This document shows, piece after piece, positions 9,039 through 17,261 of a stretch of DNA of 53,195 bases. A program made the translations under genes and the position numbers. Below the pieces are notes generated by a model. The model was given only the letters and a program-made list of their open reading frames with translations, had not been told where the DNA came from and did no database searches. Source of the stretch: Saprospiraceae bacterium (lineage in GTDB: Bacteria > Bacteroidota > Bacteroidia > Chitinophagales > Saprospiraceae); the NCBI GenBank assembly GCA_020436835.1, contig JAGQWZ010000664.1, positions 1 to 53,195 of the forward strand, in the 5' to 3' direction. The first letter of the stretch is position 1, and each line of letters begins with the position of its first letter.

Positions 9039-10235
9039 ATGCTGCTTGCCCTATTTAAAAATGAGATCCAAACAGAACTAGCTAACATCCTTGGTTGGTG
9101 GGTTGAACACATGACTGATAATCATTACGGAGGTTTTATTGGCCGTATCGATGGTTTTGGTAAAAAACATCCTGAAGCAGACAAAGGTATTATCTTAAAT
9201 ACCCGGATACTTTGGACCTACAGCAAGGTATTTAAAAAGACCGGGGAGGTCCAATATTTAGACCTTGCCAACCGGGCATATCACTATATCCATGATCATT
9301 TTTGGGATTATAAAAATAACGGTGTTTTTTGGATGGTAGATTGCCGGGGGAAAGTGGTCAGCACACAAAAGCAGATCTATGCTCAGGCATTTGCCATTTA
9401 TGCTTTGAGCGCCTATTTTGAGATTCAACCGGACCCATCGATTGCATTACAAATCGACCAAATATTTCAGTGTATTGAAAAGTACAGCAGAGATAAGCAG
9501 AAAGGTGGATACCTAAACGTTTTCGATGAAGATTGGTCCCTGTCTGCCGATCAGAGATTAAGTGATAAAGATGCGGACCAGGTAAAAATTATGAATACAC
9601 ATCTGCACATACTTGAAGCCTATACTGCACTTAATAAGGTCCTTCCCAGGCCGGAATACCAGAGCGCCCTGGAATATATTCTCGAAATATATCTTAATCA
9701 ATTCTGTTCCCGCAAACCCTGCCATGTATATCTCTTTTTTGACGAGGACTGGAATCCCACCTCTAAAGAGAAGTCATTTGGGCATGACATTGAAAGTAGT
9801 TGGTTGCTATGCGAAGCCGCTGAAAGCCTTGACAATCCCAGGCTTATACTGAGAGCCCGCAATACTTCCATGGGACTTGCTGAGGCTGTTTTCGAAAGTG
9901 GCAAGGACAATTTGGGAGGAATTTATGAAAAGACCGATCCATCAGGGCAAGAAATAGAAAAGGAAAAACATTGGTGGCCACAGGCTGAAGCAGTGGTTGG
10001 ATTCCTTAATGCCTGGGAGATTTCGGGAAATGAATTATTTCTTCAACAGGCGATGCAGACCTGGCATTTTATTCAGGATCATTTTATTGACCCGGAAGGT
10101 GGAGAATGGCATTGGCTTCTGGACGAAAAAAATAGTCCAAATCGTAAGGAAGACAAAGCCGGTCCCTGGAAAGCGCCGTATCACAATGTGCGTATGTGCC
10201 TGGAAGTACTAAGAAGAATCAAAGTCGAGCAATAG
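9039..10235 (+). CDS. Cellobiose 2-epimerase (N-acylglucosamine 2-epimerase family)
   Basis: This (alpha/alpha)6-barrel enzyme would epimerise the reducing-end sugar of beta-1,4-linked disaccharides. Family hallmarks are GGFIGRIDGFG near the N-terminus, ILNTRILWTYSKVF, the FGHDIESSWLLCEAA segment, and HWWPQAEAVVGF followed by HNVRMCLEVLRRI near the end. The reading frame is open back to a TTG at 8973 that overlaps the GH130 stop codon. I prefer the ATG at 9039 because family members begin with a segment like LLALFKNEIQTEL, giving 398 residues, close to the usual length. If the TTG is used, the two genes are translationally coupled. Together with GH130 it would complete cytoplasmic beta-mannobiose breakdown. 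Confidence 0.9.
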   Translation: MLLALFKNEIQTELANILGWWVEHMTDNHYGGFIGRIDGFGKKHPEADKGIILNTRILWTYSKVFKKTGEVQYLDLANRAYHYIHDHFWDYKNNGVFWMVDCRGKVVSTQKQIYAQAFAIYALSAYFEIQPDPSIALQIDQIFQCIEKYSRDKQKGGYLNVFDEDWSLSADQRLSDKDADQVKIMNTHLHILEAYTALNKVLPRPEYQSALEYILEIYLNQFCSRKPCHVYLFFDEDWNPTSKEKSFGHDIESSWLLCEAAESLDNPRLILRARNTSMGLAEAVFESGKDNLGGIYEKTDPSGQEIEKEKHWWPQAEAVVGFLNAWEISGNELFLQQAMQTWHFIQDHFIDPEGGEWHWLLDEKNSPNRKEDKAGPWKAPYHNVRMCLEVLRRIKVEQ

Positions 10236-10260
10236 CATGGATAATTATTCCGATGGTAAC

Positions 10261-10286
10261 AGAGAAGCAATATGGTATCCTTCTCT
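10261..10286 (+). terminator. Hairpin after the mannoside genes, no clear U-run
   Basis: AGAGAAG and CTTCTCT form a perfect 7-bp stem with a 12-base loop, 25 bases after the epimerase stop codon. No run of T follows, so it may be a weak or factor-dependent terminator or an mRNA-stabilising end structure. Confidence 0.3.
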
Positions 10287-10386
10287 TAGTTGGGACAATT
10301 AGCATCTAAAAAATTAAATCGCACATACTTTTTCCTATCTTTTAGTCTTTAGTTTATTCTCTAATTTTTTTTTATAAATCATCATC

Positions 10387-11895
10387 ATGAAATCGCTGAT
10401 CAAAAGAATAAAGCAGGAAAATAGAATAATGGAAAATCCGGATCTCCAATCTGATCTAGATAAAGTTGATGGAAAAGATCAACGCAGGGATTTCTTAAAA
10501 AAGATTACGGTTGGCGGATTATCTATTTCAGCGCTGATGGGTATGTCTATTGAAGATACCATAGCCCATACCACCTCGAAAGTAAATCGTGCCTCCCGGC
10601 CTTCCGAATTAAAAATCACTGATCTCAGATATGTCACCATAGACAACGGTACTTCCTATACCAACGCCAGAAATGTCATCATTCGAATTGACACTAATCA
10701 GGGTATTTACGGTCTGGGAGAGCTCAGGGATGGGGCGGATCCCCGTTATGGCCTTTTCCTTAAAAGTCGCATCCTGGGTTTAAATCCCTGCAACGTCGAG
10801 ATGATCTATAAGATCATTAAGCAATTTGGGGGTCATGGTCGCAAAGGCGCCGGTGTCAGTGGCGTTGAGATGGCACTATGGGATCTGGTTGGAAAAGCAT
10901 ACAACGTACCGGTGTGGCAGCTGCTTGGGGGCAAGTATCGGGATAAAGTCAGATTGTATGCCTATGTTCCTGCTCACGATCCCAAAAACCTGGACATCGA
11001 AAAATTTAAGGCTGACTGCAAAATCAGAATAGAAGACCAGGGATTTACCTGGTTAAAAATGCATCCAGGAATTGGAGTCTATGCAGATGTGCCCGGTGCA
11101 ACGGTAAACACAAAATTTATCCCGGGATTTAAAGACAGTAATCTTGATAATTATCTTTCGTATCAAAATACCCGGCATGCTTTCACCTCTGTGATGGTGA
11201 CCGATAAAGGCCTGGATCTGTTAAAAACCTATGTGGGGACAATTCGCGACATCGTAGGCTATGATATTCCTTTATCTGCAGATCATTTTGGGCATTTTGA
11301 TGTGAATGAATGTATCCGGGTGGCCAATGCTTTAGAGCCCTATCGTTTGGCCTCCATGGAAGATTTTGTGCCCTGGGACAGCATCGACCAGTTAAAAATG
11401 ATTACTGACAGTATAAACTCACCAACAATCACCGGCGAAGATATTTTTGGTAAAGAAGCCTTCAGGAAATTATGTGATGTACATGCTGTAGATATTGTAC
11501 ACCCCGATATGGGCACGTCCGGAGGAATTCTCGAAACTAAAAAAATCGGGGACTATGCCGAGGAATGTGATATTGCCATGAAGATGCATTTTGCCGGCAC
11601 TCCTGTCTGTTTCATGGCAAACGTACATGCTGCAGCCGCAACCCAGAATTTTCTTGCCCTCGAACTGCCGGTCCAATGTGTGGATAATCCGTGGTGGCCA
11701 AAATTGGTTAATGTGGTTAGTGGCGATGAACTTTATACCAAGGGTTTTGCCAATGTTCCTCTGGAAGCTCCGGGATTAGGCGTGGAATTAAATGAAGAAC
11801 AGCTCAAAGAGCACCTCCATAAGGAAGACAAGAGCTACTTTGCTCCCACTCCCCAATGGAATGAAAAAAGATCACATGACCGCCTCTGGAGCTAA
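10387..11895 (+). CDS. Exported enolase-superfamily protein (mandelate racemase/muconate lactonising type dehydratase)
   Basis: The 502-residue protein carries a twin-arginine signal (QRRDFLKKITVGGLSISALMG), after a long n-region; a second ATG at 10429 would give a more usual signal peptide. The mature part is an enolase-superfamily sugar-acid dehydratase: capping domain (GIYGLGELRDGADPRYG), KGAGVSGVEMALWDLVGKA, a catalytic segment with Lys and His (WLKMHPGIG), and metal ligands in SADHFGHFD, MEDFVP and TGEDIFG. HPDMGTSGG and MHFAGTPVCF complete the C-terminal acid/base set. Family members abstract an alpha proton from sugar acids. Export of such an enzyme is unusual but recurs in Bacteroidota and Planctomycetes. 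The substrate is unknown. Confidence 0.9.
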   Translation: MKSLIKRIKQENRIMENPDLQSDLDKVDGKDQRRDFLKKITVGGLSISALMGMSIEDTIAHTTSKVNRASRPSELKITDLRYVTIDNGTSYTNARNVIIRIDTNQGIYGLGELRDGADPRYGLFLKSRILGLNPCNVEMIYKIIKQFGGHGRKGAGVSGVEMALWDLVGKAYNVPVWQLLGGKYRDKVRLYAYVPAHDPKNLDIEKFKADCKIRIEDQGFTWLKMHPGIGVYADVPGATVNTKFIPGFKDSNLDNYLSYQNTRHAFTSVMVTDKGLDLLKTYVGTIRDIVGYDIPLSADHFGHFDVNECIRVANALEPYRLASMEDFVPWDSIDQLKMITDSINSPTITGEDIFGKEAFRKLCDVHAVDIVHPDMGTSGGILETKKIGDYAEECDIAMKMHFAGTPVCFMANVHAAAATQNFLALELPVQCVDNPWWPKLVNVVSGDELYTKGFANVPLEAPGLGVELNEEQLKEHLHKEDKSYFAPTPQWNEKRSHDRLWS

Positions 11896-11961
11896 TTTAA
11901 AACGGTGATGAAACTCAACTTTTTCTAATTTAACTTAGTTTATACGTTTAAATAAGACAAA

Positions 11962-12456
11962 ATGCTATCACTATTAAATCTATTAATCCTGCTAAGCACC
12001 ATGCAAAGTTCTATTTACAATATGGAAATGAAATCGATCGATGGAGATCTCATTGACTTCAGCCAATATCAAGGTAAGACTTTGCTCATTGTCAACACGG
12101 CATCGAAGTGTGGCTATACTCCACAATATGCCGAGCTGCAGGACCTGCACGAACAGTATGGGGAGGATTTAACGGTACTGGGTTTCCCTGCCAATAATTT
12201 CGGGGCACAGGAGCCGGGCTCAAATGAAGAAATAGCTCAATTTTGCCAAAAGAACTATGGTGTATCTTTTCAGATGTTTGAAAAGATCTCGGTAAAGGGA
12301 GAGGATCAACATCCGCTATACCAGTGGCTTAAAGCACAAACCGGCCAGGAACCTACCTGGAATTTCTGCAAGTATTTGGTAAAAGGCGATGGTACCGTAC
12401 AATTCTTTGCTTCCGGTGTTAATCCAATGGATGATCAGATTGTAGGAAACCTATAA
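11962..12456 (+). CDS. Glutathione peroxidase-family thiol peroxidase
   Basis: The 164-residue protein has the cysteine version of the family tetrad: Cys50 in NTASKCGYTPQY, Gln83 in NNFGAQEPG, and Trp133-Asn134 in PTWNFCKYLV. Cys95 (EEIAQFCQKNYG) is the likely resolving cysteine, as in thioredoxin-dependent members, so thioredoxin rather than glutathione is the probable reductant. The first 17 residues are hydrophobic (LSLLNLLILLSTMQSS) and may be a signal peptide or anchor, which would place it in the periplasm. A second ATG at 12001 would remove this leader. It reduces peroxides. It sits alone between two exported sugar-enzyme genes. Confidence 0.92.
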   Translation: MLSLLNLLILLSTMQSSIYNMEMKSIDGDLIDFSQYQGKTLLIVNTASKCGYTPQYAELQDLHEQYGEDLTVLGFPANNFGAQEPGSNEEIAQFCQKNYGVSFQMFEKISVKGEDQHPLYQWLKAQTGQEPTWNFCKYLVKGDGTVQFFASGVNPMDDQIVGNL

Positions 12457-12529
12457 AAAAGAATCAACGGTTGCAATGTACTAGCGGCGCCATTTTATTT
12501 TAATATCTTTTGCTGAAATTAAACTTTCA

Positions 12530-13696
12530 ATGCAGAAAATCAGCCGCCAGTCTTTTCTGCAGCTAAATGCAGCTGCACTTGCTTCAACCGTATTAAATAA
12601 TTATCTCCCTGCTTTCAAAAAGGAGACGGGAGTGGATTCCATCCGTGTTGGGGTAATTGGTTGCGGAAAGGTCTCCCAGTATTATATTCCCCACCTGCTC
12701 AAAACGGAAAAGGTGGAGGTAGTCTCTCTTTGTGACATCATAGAGTCCAAAGCGGCTTCTGCCGCAAAAGAATATGGCATCGAGCATCACTATGGTCATA
12801 TAGATGATATGCTGGGTGGCACTGGTTTCGACCTTCTTGTCAATCTTACCGACATGCAGGAACATGGCCATTTAAACCTCAAAGCGATTAATGCTAAACG
12901 ACATGTTTGGAGTGAAAAACCGGTTGCCAATAGCTTCAGAGAGGGCCGGGATCTGCTCGATTTAGCCCTCACCAACAAAGTTAAACTTTGGAGTGCTCCT
13001 GTAGTGGTAAACAGTCCACAGTTTTCTTTCATTTCCAAATTCATCCAGGAAGGTAAATTGGGTAAAATTTCCGCAGCGCATGCGCACTACGGGCATCGCG
13101 GTCCCAACTGGTCAGCATTCTTCTATGAAAAGGGAGGCGGAAGCCTTCCGGACCTGGGTGTATACAGTCTATCCACCTTGACAGGTCTGTTGGGCCCGGT
13201 TCGTTCTGTGGTGGCGATGACCAGTATCGTAACCAAAGAGAGAAAAACAGAAAACAAAGGAGTGATAAAAGTGGAAGCAGAAGATAATGCTATGGTTTTG
13301 ATGGAACACCGGGATGGAATATTATCGCATGTACAGAGTAGTTTTAATTATTTTGATCCTCACAGCTACCGGAGCTCCGACCATCTTCTACCTACTGTCT
13401 CAATTTGGGGTACAGAAGCCAAGGTCAACCTGGTCGGATATGACTGGGATCCTATAGGAATAGATATCGTGACCGTGGATAATCGAAAGACAGAACGTTT
13501 TATGACTGATTCAAAAGACTATACCTGGGAACAAGGGGCCTCACTGGTGGGAGAAAGTTTACAGTCCGGAAACGAGCCGGTGGTCAATATCGAGCATGCC
13601 TTGCATGTTCTGGAGATTATCGAAGCCGTTCACCAGTCTCAGGCTCAAGGAATCCGGGTCCCGTTGACCTCCGGTTTTCCCTACCCCCTGGTCTGA
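12530..13696 (+). CDS. Gfo/Idh/MocA-family oxidoreductase, probably exported
   Basis: The 388-residue protein has an N-terminal leader (SRQSFLQLNAAALASTVL) like the Tat or Sec leaders of this family in Bacteroidota, though with RQ instead of RR. Then comes a Rossmann fold (RVGVIGCGKVSQYYIPHL, about 38-55) for NAD(P) and the EKP motif in HVWSEKPVAN. The C-terminal domain contains GGGSLPDLGVYSLSTLTGLLG, the usual family segment. Such enzymes oxidise or reduce sugars or sugar-like compounds. Its position two genes after an exported enolase-superfamily dehydratase suggests a shared role in sugar-acid metabolism (inference). The gene ends 2 bases before the convergent DUF2807 gene. Confidence 0.9.
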   Translation: MQKISRQSFLQLNAAALASTVLNNYLPAFKKETGVDSIRVGVIGCGKVSQYYIPHLLKTEKVEVVSLCDIIESKAASAAKEYGIEHHYGHIDDMLGGTGFDLLVNLTDMQEHGHLNLKAINAKRHVWSEKPVANSFREGRDLLDLALTNKVKLWSAPVVVNSPQFSFISKFIQEGKLGKISAAHAHYGHRGPNWSAFFYEKGGGSLPDLGVYSLSTLTGLLGPVRSVVAMTSIVTKERKTENKGVIKVEAEDNAMVLMEHRDGILSHVQSSFNYFDPHSYRSSDHLLPTVSIWGTEAKVNLVGYDWDPIGIDIVTVDNRKTERFMTDSKDYTWEQGASLVGESLQSGNEPVVNIEHALHVLEIIEAVHQSQAQGIRVPLTSGFPYPLV

Positions 13697-13698
13697 AT

Positions 13699-14409
13699 TT
13701 AGTACATCGCCCTAACTTTCCCGATACCGTCTTTATTAATTGATTTAATTTCGGGATTTCCAGCGTACCGTACCGTACCAATCCCACTCACATCGATATG
13801 CAATTCCTGGTCTGCATAAATTTCCGCTTTACCGATACCCGCCGATTCAAAATGAAGTACGGCGACTCTTAGATCTGCTGCATAAAAATTACCCATACCG
13901 GAGCATTCGATATCTCCATTCCTGACGATGCCGGCCAGATAGGTACTACCGATCCCATCAAAAGTCGCCACCAGATCCTCGACATCCAGGTCGAATTCAA
14001 CATTCCGAATGCCATTGCAGTATAATTTGAGCCGATCGCTCTGGATCGGGGTCATGCATTCCAAATGACTTATTCCATTGATTTCCAGCTCATGAAGGTT
14101 TTTTACATAAACTACTGCTCTCACTTTACGTAGCGACTTATTTTTGTAGGGTTTATCTCCGATGATCACTTTCGGACCGTGTTGATTTACCACAATATCA
14201 TCAAGAATATTCTCTGGTCCTCTCAGGATAACCTCCTCTCTATTTCCCTGAAATAATTCTACTTCAAAGGCACCGTTTAACATCAGTATATCAAAATCCT
14301 CGAATGTGTAGGTACGTTCGTTATCTGCTATCGGACCTCTGTTCTGAGTATAGGCATGTACACTTAACAGACTCAGAATAAACGTAATAGGTAGTATGAT
14401 CTTAACCAT
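13699..14409 (-). CDS. DUF2807 (putative auto-transporter adhesin head, GIN domain) secreted protein
   Basis: With the start used here the protein has 236 residues: a signal peptide (VKIILPITFILSLLSVHAYTQN) and a beta-helical body of repeated short strands with G-x-G turns (LNGAFEVELFQGN, IGSTYLAGIVRNGDIECSG, VSGIGTVRYAG). This is the DUF2807 pattern, common in secreted or lipid-anchored Bacteroidota proteins of unknown function. The frame is open to an ATG at 14490, but that would place 27 unrelated residues before the signal peptide. A TAnnTTTG promoter element at 14446-14453 also fits the later start. It converges on the oxidoreductase gene with a 2-base gap. Confidence 0.82.
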   Translation of the reverse strand: MVKIILPITFILSLLSVHAYTQNRGPIADNERTYTFEDFDILMLNGAFEVELFQGNREEVILRGPENILDDIVVNQHGPKVIIGDKPYKNKSLRKVRAVVYVKNLHELEINGISHLECMTPIQSDRLKLYCNGIRNVEFDLDVEDLVATFDGIGSTYLAGIVRNGDIECSGMGNFYAADLRVAVLHFESAGIGKAEIYADQELHIDVSGIGTVRYAGNPEIKSINKDGIGKVRAMY

Positions 14410-14445
14410 GGTCAAAACTATTTTGGCATTCACTGATATATATAT

Positions 14446-14453
14446 CAAAGGTA
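14446..14453 (-). promoter_or_regulatory. Bacteroidota -7 element TACCTTTG before the DUF2807 gene
   Basis: On the left strand the sequence reads TACCTTTG, a match to TAnnTTTG, about 37 bases before the ATG at 14409. No TTG was found at the usual -33 distance. It supports the shorter start of the DUF2807 gene. Confidence 0.35.
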
Positions 14454-14490
14454 TAGACGGACGAAGATGCATTTGGTTGCACTTTGTCAA

Positions 14491-14832
14491 AGTTTTACCA
14501 ATTAAGACTCAATACCTTTAAGTTAGAGGGCATTCATTTGTTGAATTTTAATATAGTGGTAGCCGGTGTTTTCGGCCGCCGGGGAATTTCCGGACCAGTG
14601 CCGGTTCTGAGAATATATCACTTGCTTTGACGGACAAGGAATTAAGACTTGATACGGGTCCCGAGCAGACTGTCAACATGATCCAGTACAATTTCAGTTT
14701 GTTACTAAGACCGGCAATCAACGGTTACTGACACTGGTGGAGCGTGTCAATACAGTAACGGTTTGATACTGCTGCTATATTTCGGGTTAATTTGTATTTT
14801 GCGGCTTCAGAATCAACCAATAAAGATAAGAC
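14491..14832. other. Intergenic stretch with an interrupted inverted repeat, no gene seen
   Basis: Between the divergent DUF2807 and small membrane protein genes I see no convincing coding frame. It holds an interrupted dyad: AACGGTTACT at 14720-14729 against AGTAACGGTT at 14754-14763 (one mismatch), with GACAC and GTGTC (14730-14734, 14744-14748) nested inside. This may be an operator or a hairpin in the leader of the following gene. Confidence 0.35.
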
Positions 14833-15252
14833 ATGAGAGACCCAATGCTAATAATCCATGTTCTGGGAATTGCCATGACTGCCGGAACGGTAATCGGATT
14901 TCTTTTTCTAAGAATGGCGGCCAACAAGATGCAAACCGCAGAGGGGCAGCGATTCTTGTTAAATACTACCTCCCTCTATAAAATGGGAAATATTGGATTG
15001 ATTTTACTATTCCTTTCCGGTGGATATTTAATGACACCCTATTGGAAGACGTTAGGCTCCACTCCTCTCCTGATAACCAAATTGGTTTTATTCCTGGTAC
15101 TGGGTGCACTCTTGGGCATGATGAGTGCAAGCAGCAAGAGAGCTAAGAAAGGTAATACGGAAAAAAACCTAAAGAAAACCGGCACGATTGGAAACATTGC
15201 ACTGATCGTCGTGATTGTCATCATCATTCTTGCAGTCTCTGTTTTTCATTAA
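14833..15252 (+). CDS. Small four-helix membrane protein, DUF2269-like
   Basis: The 139-residue protein has four predicted transmembrane segments: about 5-25 (LIIHVLGIAMTAGTVIGFLFL), 50-68 (MGNIGLILLFLSGGYLM), 79-98 (PLLITKLVLFLVLGALLGMM) and 117-137 (IGNIALIVVIVIIILAVSVF). A basic loop (SSKRAKKGNTEKNLKK) lies before the last helix. The N-terminal histidine in IIHVLG and the arrangement recall the CopD/DUF2269 group of inner-membrane proteins, some of which bind haem or metal, but the match is only by pattern. No function can be assigned. Confidence 0.75.
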   Translation: MRDPMLIIHVLGIAMTAGTVIGFLFLRMAANKMQTAEGQRFLLNTTSLYKMGNIGLILLFLSGGYLMTPYWKTLGSTPLLITKLVLFLVLGALLGMMSASSKRAKKGNTEKNLKKTGTIGNIALIVVIVIIILAVSVFH

Positions 15253-15261
15253 ACTCTCTGA

Positions 15262-15289
15262 AAAGGAACGTTCCCTGAGGGTTTCCTTT
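15262..15289 (+). terminator. Nested hairpin after the small membrane protein gene
   Basis: AAAGGAA and TTCCTTT form a 7-bp stem, with an inner CCC-TGA-GGG stem. It starts 10 bases after the stop codon. Only a weak T-rich tail follows, so I call it a probable terminator. Confidence 0.4.
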
Positions 15290-15305
15290 CCTGTTTAAAT
15301 TTCGC

Positions 15306-15331
15306 GATTTTATTCTACGTAGGATAAAATC
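15306..15331. promoter_or_regulatory. 26-bp near-perfect palindrome upstream of the MerR gene
   Basis: The left half GATTTTATTCTAC and the right half GTAGGATAAAATC are reverse complements at 12 of 13 positions with no spacer, so this is a protein-binding dyad rather than a hairpin terminator. It lies about 85 bases before the GTG start of the MerR-family gene. A second, shorter dyad (GTCAAA-AATA-TTTGAC, 15342-15357) follows it. Autoregulation by the MerR protein is the simplest reading (inference). Confidence 0.55.
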
Positions 15332-15378
15332 AAAAAAAAGTGTCAAAAATATTTGACTCTTACGCAACGTCATGCCCC

Positions 15379-15386
15379 TATTTTTG
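15379..15386 (+). promoter_or_regulatory. Bacteroidota -7 element TATTTTTG before the MerR gene
   Basis: TATTTTTG matches TAnnTTTG. A TTG at 15353-15355 lies 23 bases upstream, slightly longer than the usual 19-21 spacing, and MerR-type promoters are often over-spaced. The expected transcript starts about 20 bases before the GTG. Confidence 0.4.
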
Positions 15387-15415
15387 CTTCATAATTGATT
15401 TGATAATATGCAATT

Positions 15416-16189
15416 GTGAAAAAATATACGGTCAAAGAGGTTGCTAAAATTTCGGAAATTAGTATTCGCACCCTTCATTATTACGACCATATCGGATTAC
15501 TGATTCCCGATAAACGGTCAGCAGCGGGATACCGGTTTTATACTGAAAACGAGTTGCTCACATTACAACAAATCCTTTTCTACAAGGAATTGGATTTTAG
15601 TCTTTCAGAAATCAAACTCATTCTTGCCGGTCAGAATTTCGACCTGATTGGAGCTTTGAAGGAGCAAAAGCAAGCACTTAATCAAAGAAAACAGCGACTG
15701 GATTCTATCTTGGATACTATTGAAAAAACTATCAGACACTTAGAAAAAAAGGACAGCATGAAATCACCGGATGAACTATACAAAGGATTAAATAAAGAAA
15801 AAACGAAGATCTACCGGAAAGAAGCGATCAAAAAGTACGGTAGAGAGACAATTGAAAAATCAGAAAGAAATCTAATGGCATTGGGAAAAGAAGGTTATGA
15901 ATCTCTGCTCCGGAAACAAAAGGAAAATAGCCGAAAACTATTTGTTCTTAAGAACGAAGATCCCACATCTGCTGAAGTGCAAAAGGAAATTGCAGAACAT
16001 TTTCAGATCATCAAGCAATTCTGGGGTGGAGACAAAACAGATACGGAAATGAGCAAAGCCTATGCTGGCCTGGGTCAGCTTTACGAGGCAGATGACCGGT
16101 ACACCATGATAGACGGAGAACCCCAGGTGGAATTTGCCTCTTTCCTGAACCGGGCGATGCGCCACTTTGCCACTACCCAATTAACATAA
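15416..16189 (+). CDS. MerR-family regulator with TipAS-like effector domain
   Basis: The 257-residue protein begins with a GTG. Residues 1-70 are a MerR winged helix (YTVKEVAKISEISIRTLHYYDHIGLLIP, then AAGYRFYTENELLTLQQILFYKELDFSL). A dimerisation coiled coil covers about 75-120. The C-terminal part (about 140-255, with EHFQIIKQFWGGDKTDTEMSKAYAGLGQLYEADDRYTM in outline) has the pattern of the TipAS drug-recognition domain found in TipA and Mta. These regulators switch on efflux or resistance genes after binding a drug. No obvious efflux gene is adjacent; the upstream palindrome suggests autoregulation. Confidence 0.92.
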   Translation: MKKYTVKEVAKISEISIRTLHYYDHIGLLIPDKRSAAGYRFYTENELLTLQQILFYKELDFSLSEIKLILAGQNFDLIGALKEQKQALNQRKQRLDSILDTIEKTIRHLEKKDSMKSPDELYKGLNKEKTKIYRKEAIKKYGRETIEKSERNLMALGKEGYESLLRKQKENSRKLFVLKNEDPTSAEVQKEIAEHFQIIKQFWGGDKTDTEMSKAYAGLGQLYEADDRYTMIDGEPQVEFASFLNRAMRHFATTQLT

Positions 16190-16242
16190 TGAAATTCAGG
16201 AACTGATGGTAAATCGTTATTTTGCCTGGAAAAAGAATCTTC

Positions 16243-17256
16243 ATGCTGACCCGAAGATCATTTATAACCAATACGGGAGCCACTTTGGCGCAAATCGGGA
16301 TCGCCGGAGCATTAAGTAGCACAAACAGAAAAAAAACACTTGCTACTTTCGACCTGCATTGTCATCCCCGGAGCCTGGCAACTTTCAAAAACATTCTGGA
16401 GAATCATTTGCAAGGGGCATTTATTGCACTCGTAGCAGACCTGCCACTTTTAAGACGTACCGAAACGGGTATCGTACCAGATGGCAAATTCCAGCCCGGG
16501 GAGGCATGGGCAGAGTTTGAGGCTCAGTGGAATCAGTATCAGTCTTATTTTTCGCAGACCGGGATCATTCCTGTATCCAGCTGGAAAGCATTTTCCCAGT
16601 CCCGGTCCAGAGGAAATTTTGCCCCATTTCTAGCCTGTGAAGGAGCGGATTTTTTGGATGGATCTCTGGAAAACCTTGACCGAGCATATACCATGGGACT
16701 AAGATCAGTTCAATTAGTTCATTATGTACCAAATGCATTAGGTGACCTGCAAACTTTCGCTCCCCAGCACAATGGCCTTTCTGCTTTTGGAAAGTCGGCT
16801 GTGCAAAGAATGAATGAACTGGGTATGGTGATTGATGTGGCGCATGCTTCCTATGATACGGTAAAGGGCGTTGTGGACACTTCTTCTGATCCTGTGATTT
16901 TATCCCATAGTATTCTGAAGAAGCCCCCTTTTTCACCCATATCTGCCAGAGCCCTGACGGAAGACCATGCCAGGATCATTGCCCAACATGGTGGCGTTAT
17001 TGGAATGTGGCCCTCCGGACTATCGAATGATCTCGATGAATTTGCTGACAGTACCCTGAGAATGATTGATCTCGTGGGAATCAATCATGTAGGTATCGGT
17101 ACCGACATGGATGCCAACTACAAGCCCGTGATAAAAAATTATGACGACTTCTATTCATGGTCCGACTTATTGGCAGAAAAGGGACTGCAGCAGGAGGAAA
17201 TAAACAAGCTAACCGGAGGCAATGCACTACGGGTACTGAAGAAAGTCCTGGGATAA
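16243..17256 (+). CDS. Membrane dipeptidase family (peptidase M19), Tat-exported
   Basis: With the ATG at 16243 the protein has 337 residues and a twin-arginine leader (LTRRSFITNTGATLAQIGIAGAL). An in-frame TTG at 16222 is less likely. M19 metal-site segments are present: FDLHCHP, the bridging Glu in LACEGADFL, His in IDVAHAS, and His in VILSHS, followed by GIGTDMDANY. The first motif is HxH where renal dipeptidase has HxD. The family hydrolyses dipeptides, including some with D-residues, or related amides. It may act in the periplasm on cell-wall or dietary dipeptides. Confidence 0.9.
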   Translation: MLTRRSFITNTGATLAQIGIAGALSSTNRKKTLATFDLHCHPRSLATFKNILENHLQGAFIALVADLPLLRRTETGIVPDGKFQPGEAWAEFEAQWNQYQSYFSQTGIIPVSSWKAFSQSRSRGNFAPFLACEGADFLDGSLENLDRAYTMGLRSVQLVHYVPNALGDLQTFAPQHNGLSAFGKSAVQRMNELGMVIDVAHASYDTVKGVVDTSSDPVILSHSILKKPPFSPISARALTEDHARIIAQHGGVIGMWPSGLSNDLDEFADSTLRMIDLVGINHVGIGTDMDANYKPVIKNYDDFYSWSDLLAEKGLQQEEINKLTGGNALRVLKKVLG

Positions 17257-17261
17257 GCATT

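Noticed and set aside
14410..14490. Longer DUF2807 gene starting at 14490
   Set aside because: The extra 27 residues precede a normal signal peptide and would cover a better-placed promoter element at 14446-14453.
15306..15331. 26-bp palindrome as an intrinsic terminator
   Set aside because: There is no loop, and a better hairpin (15262-15289) lies directly after the preceding gene.
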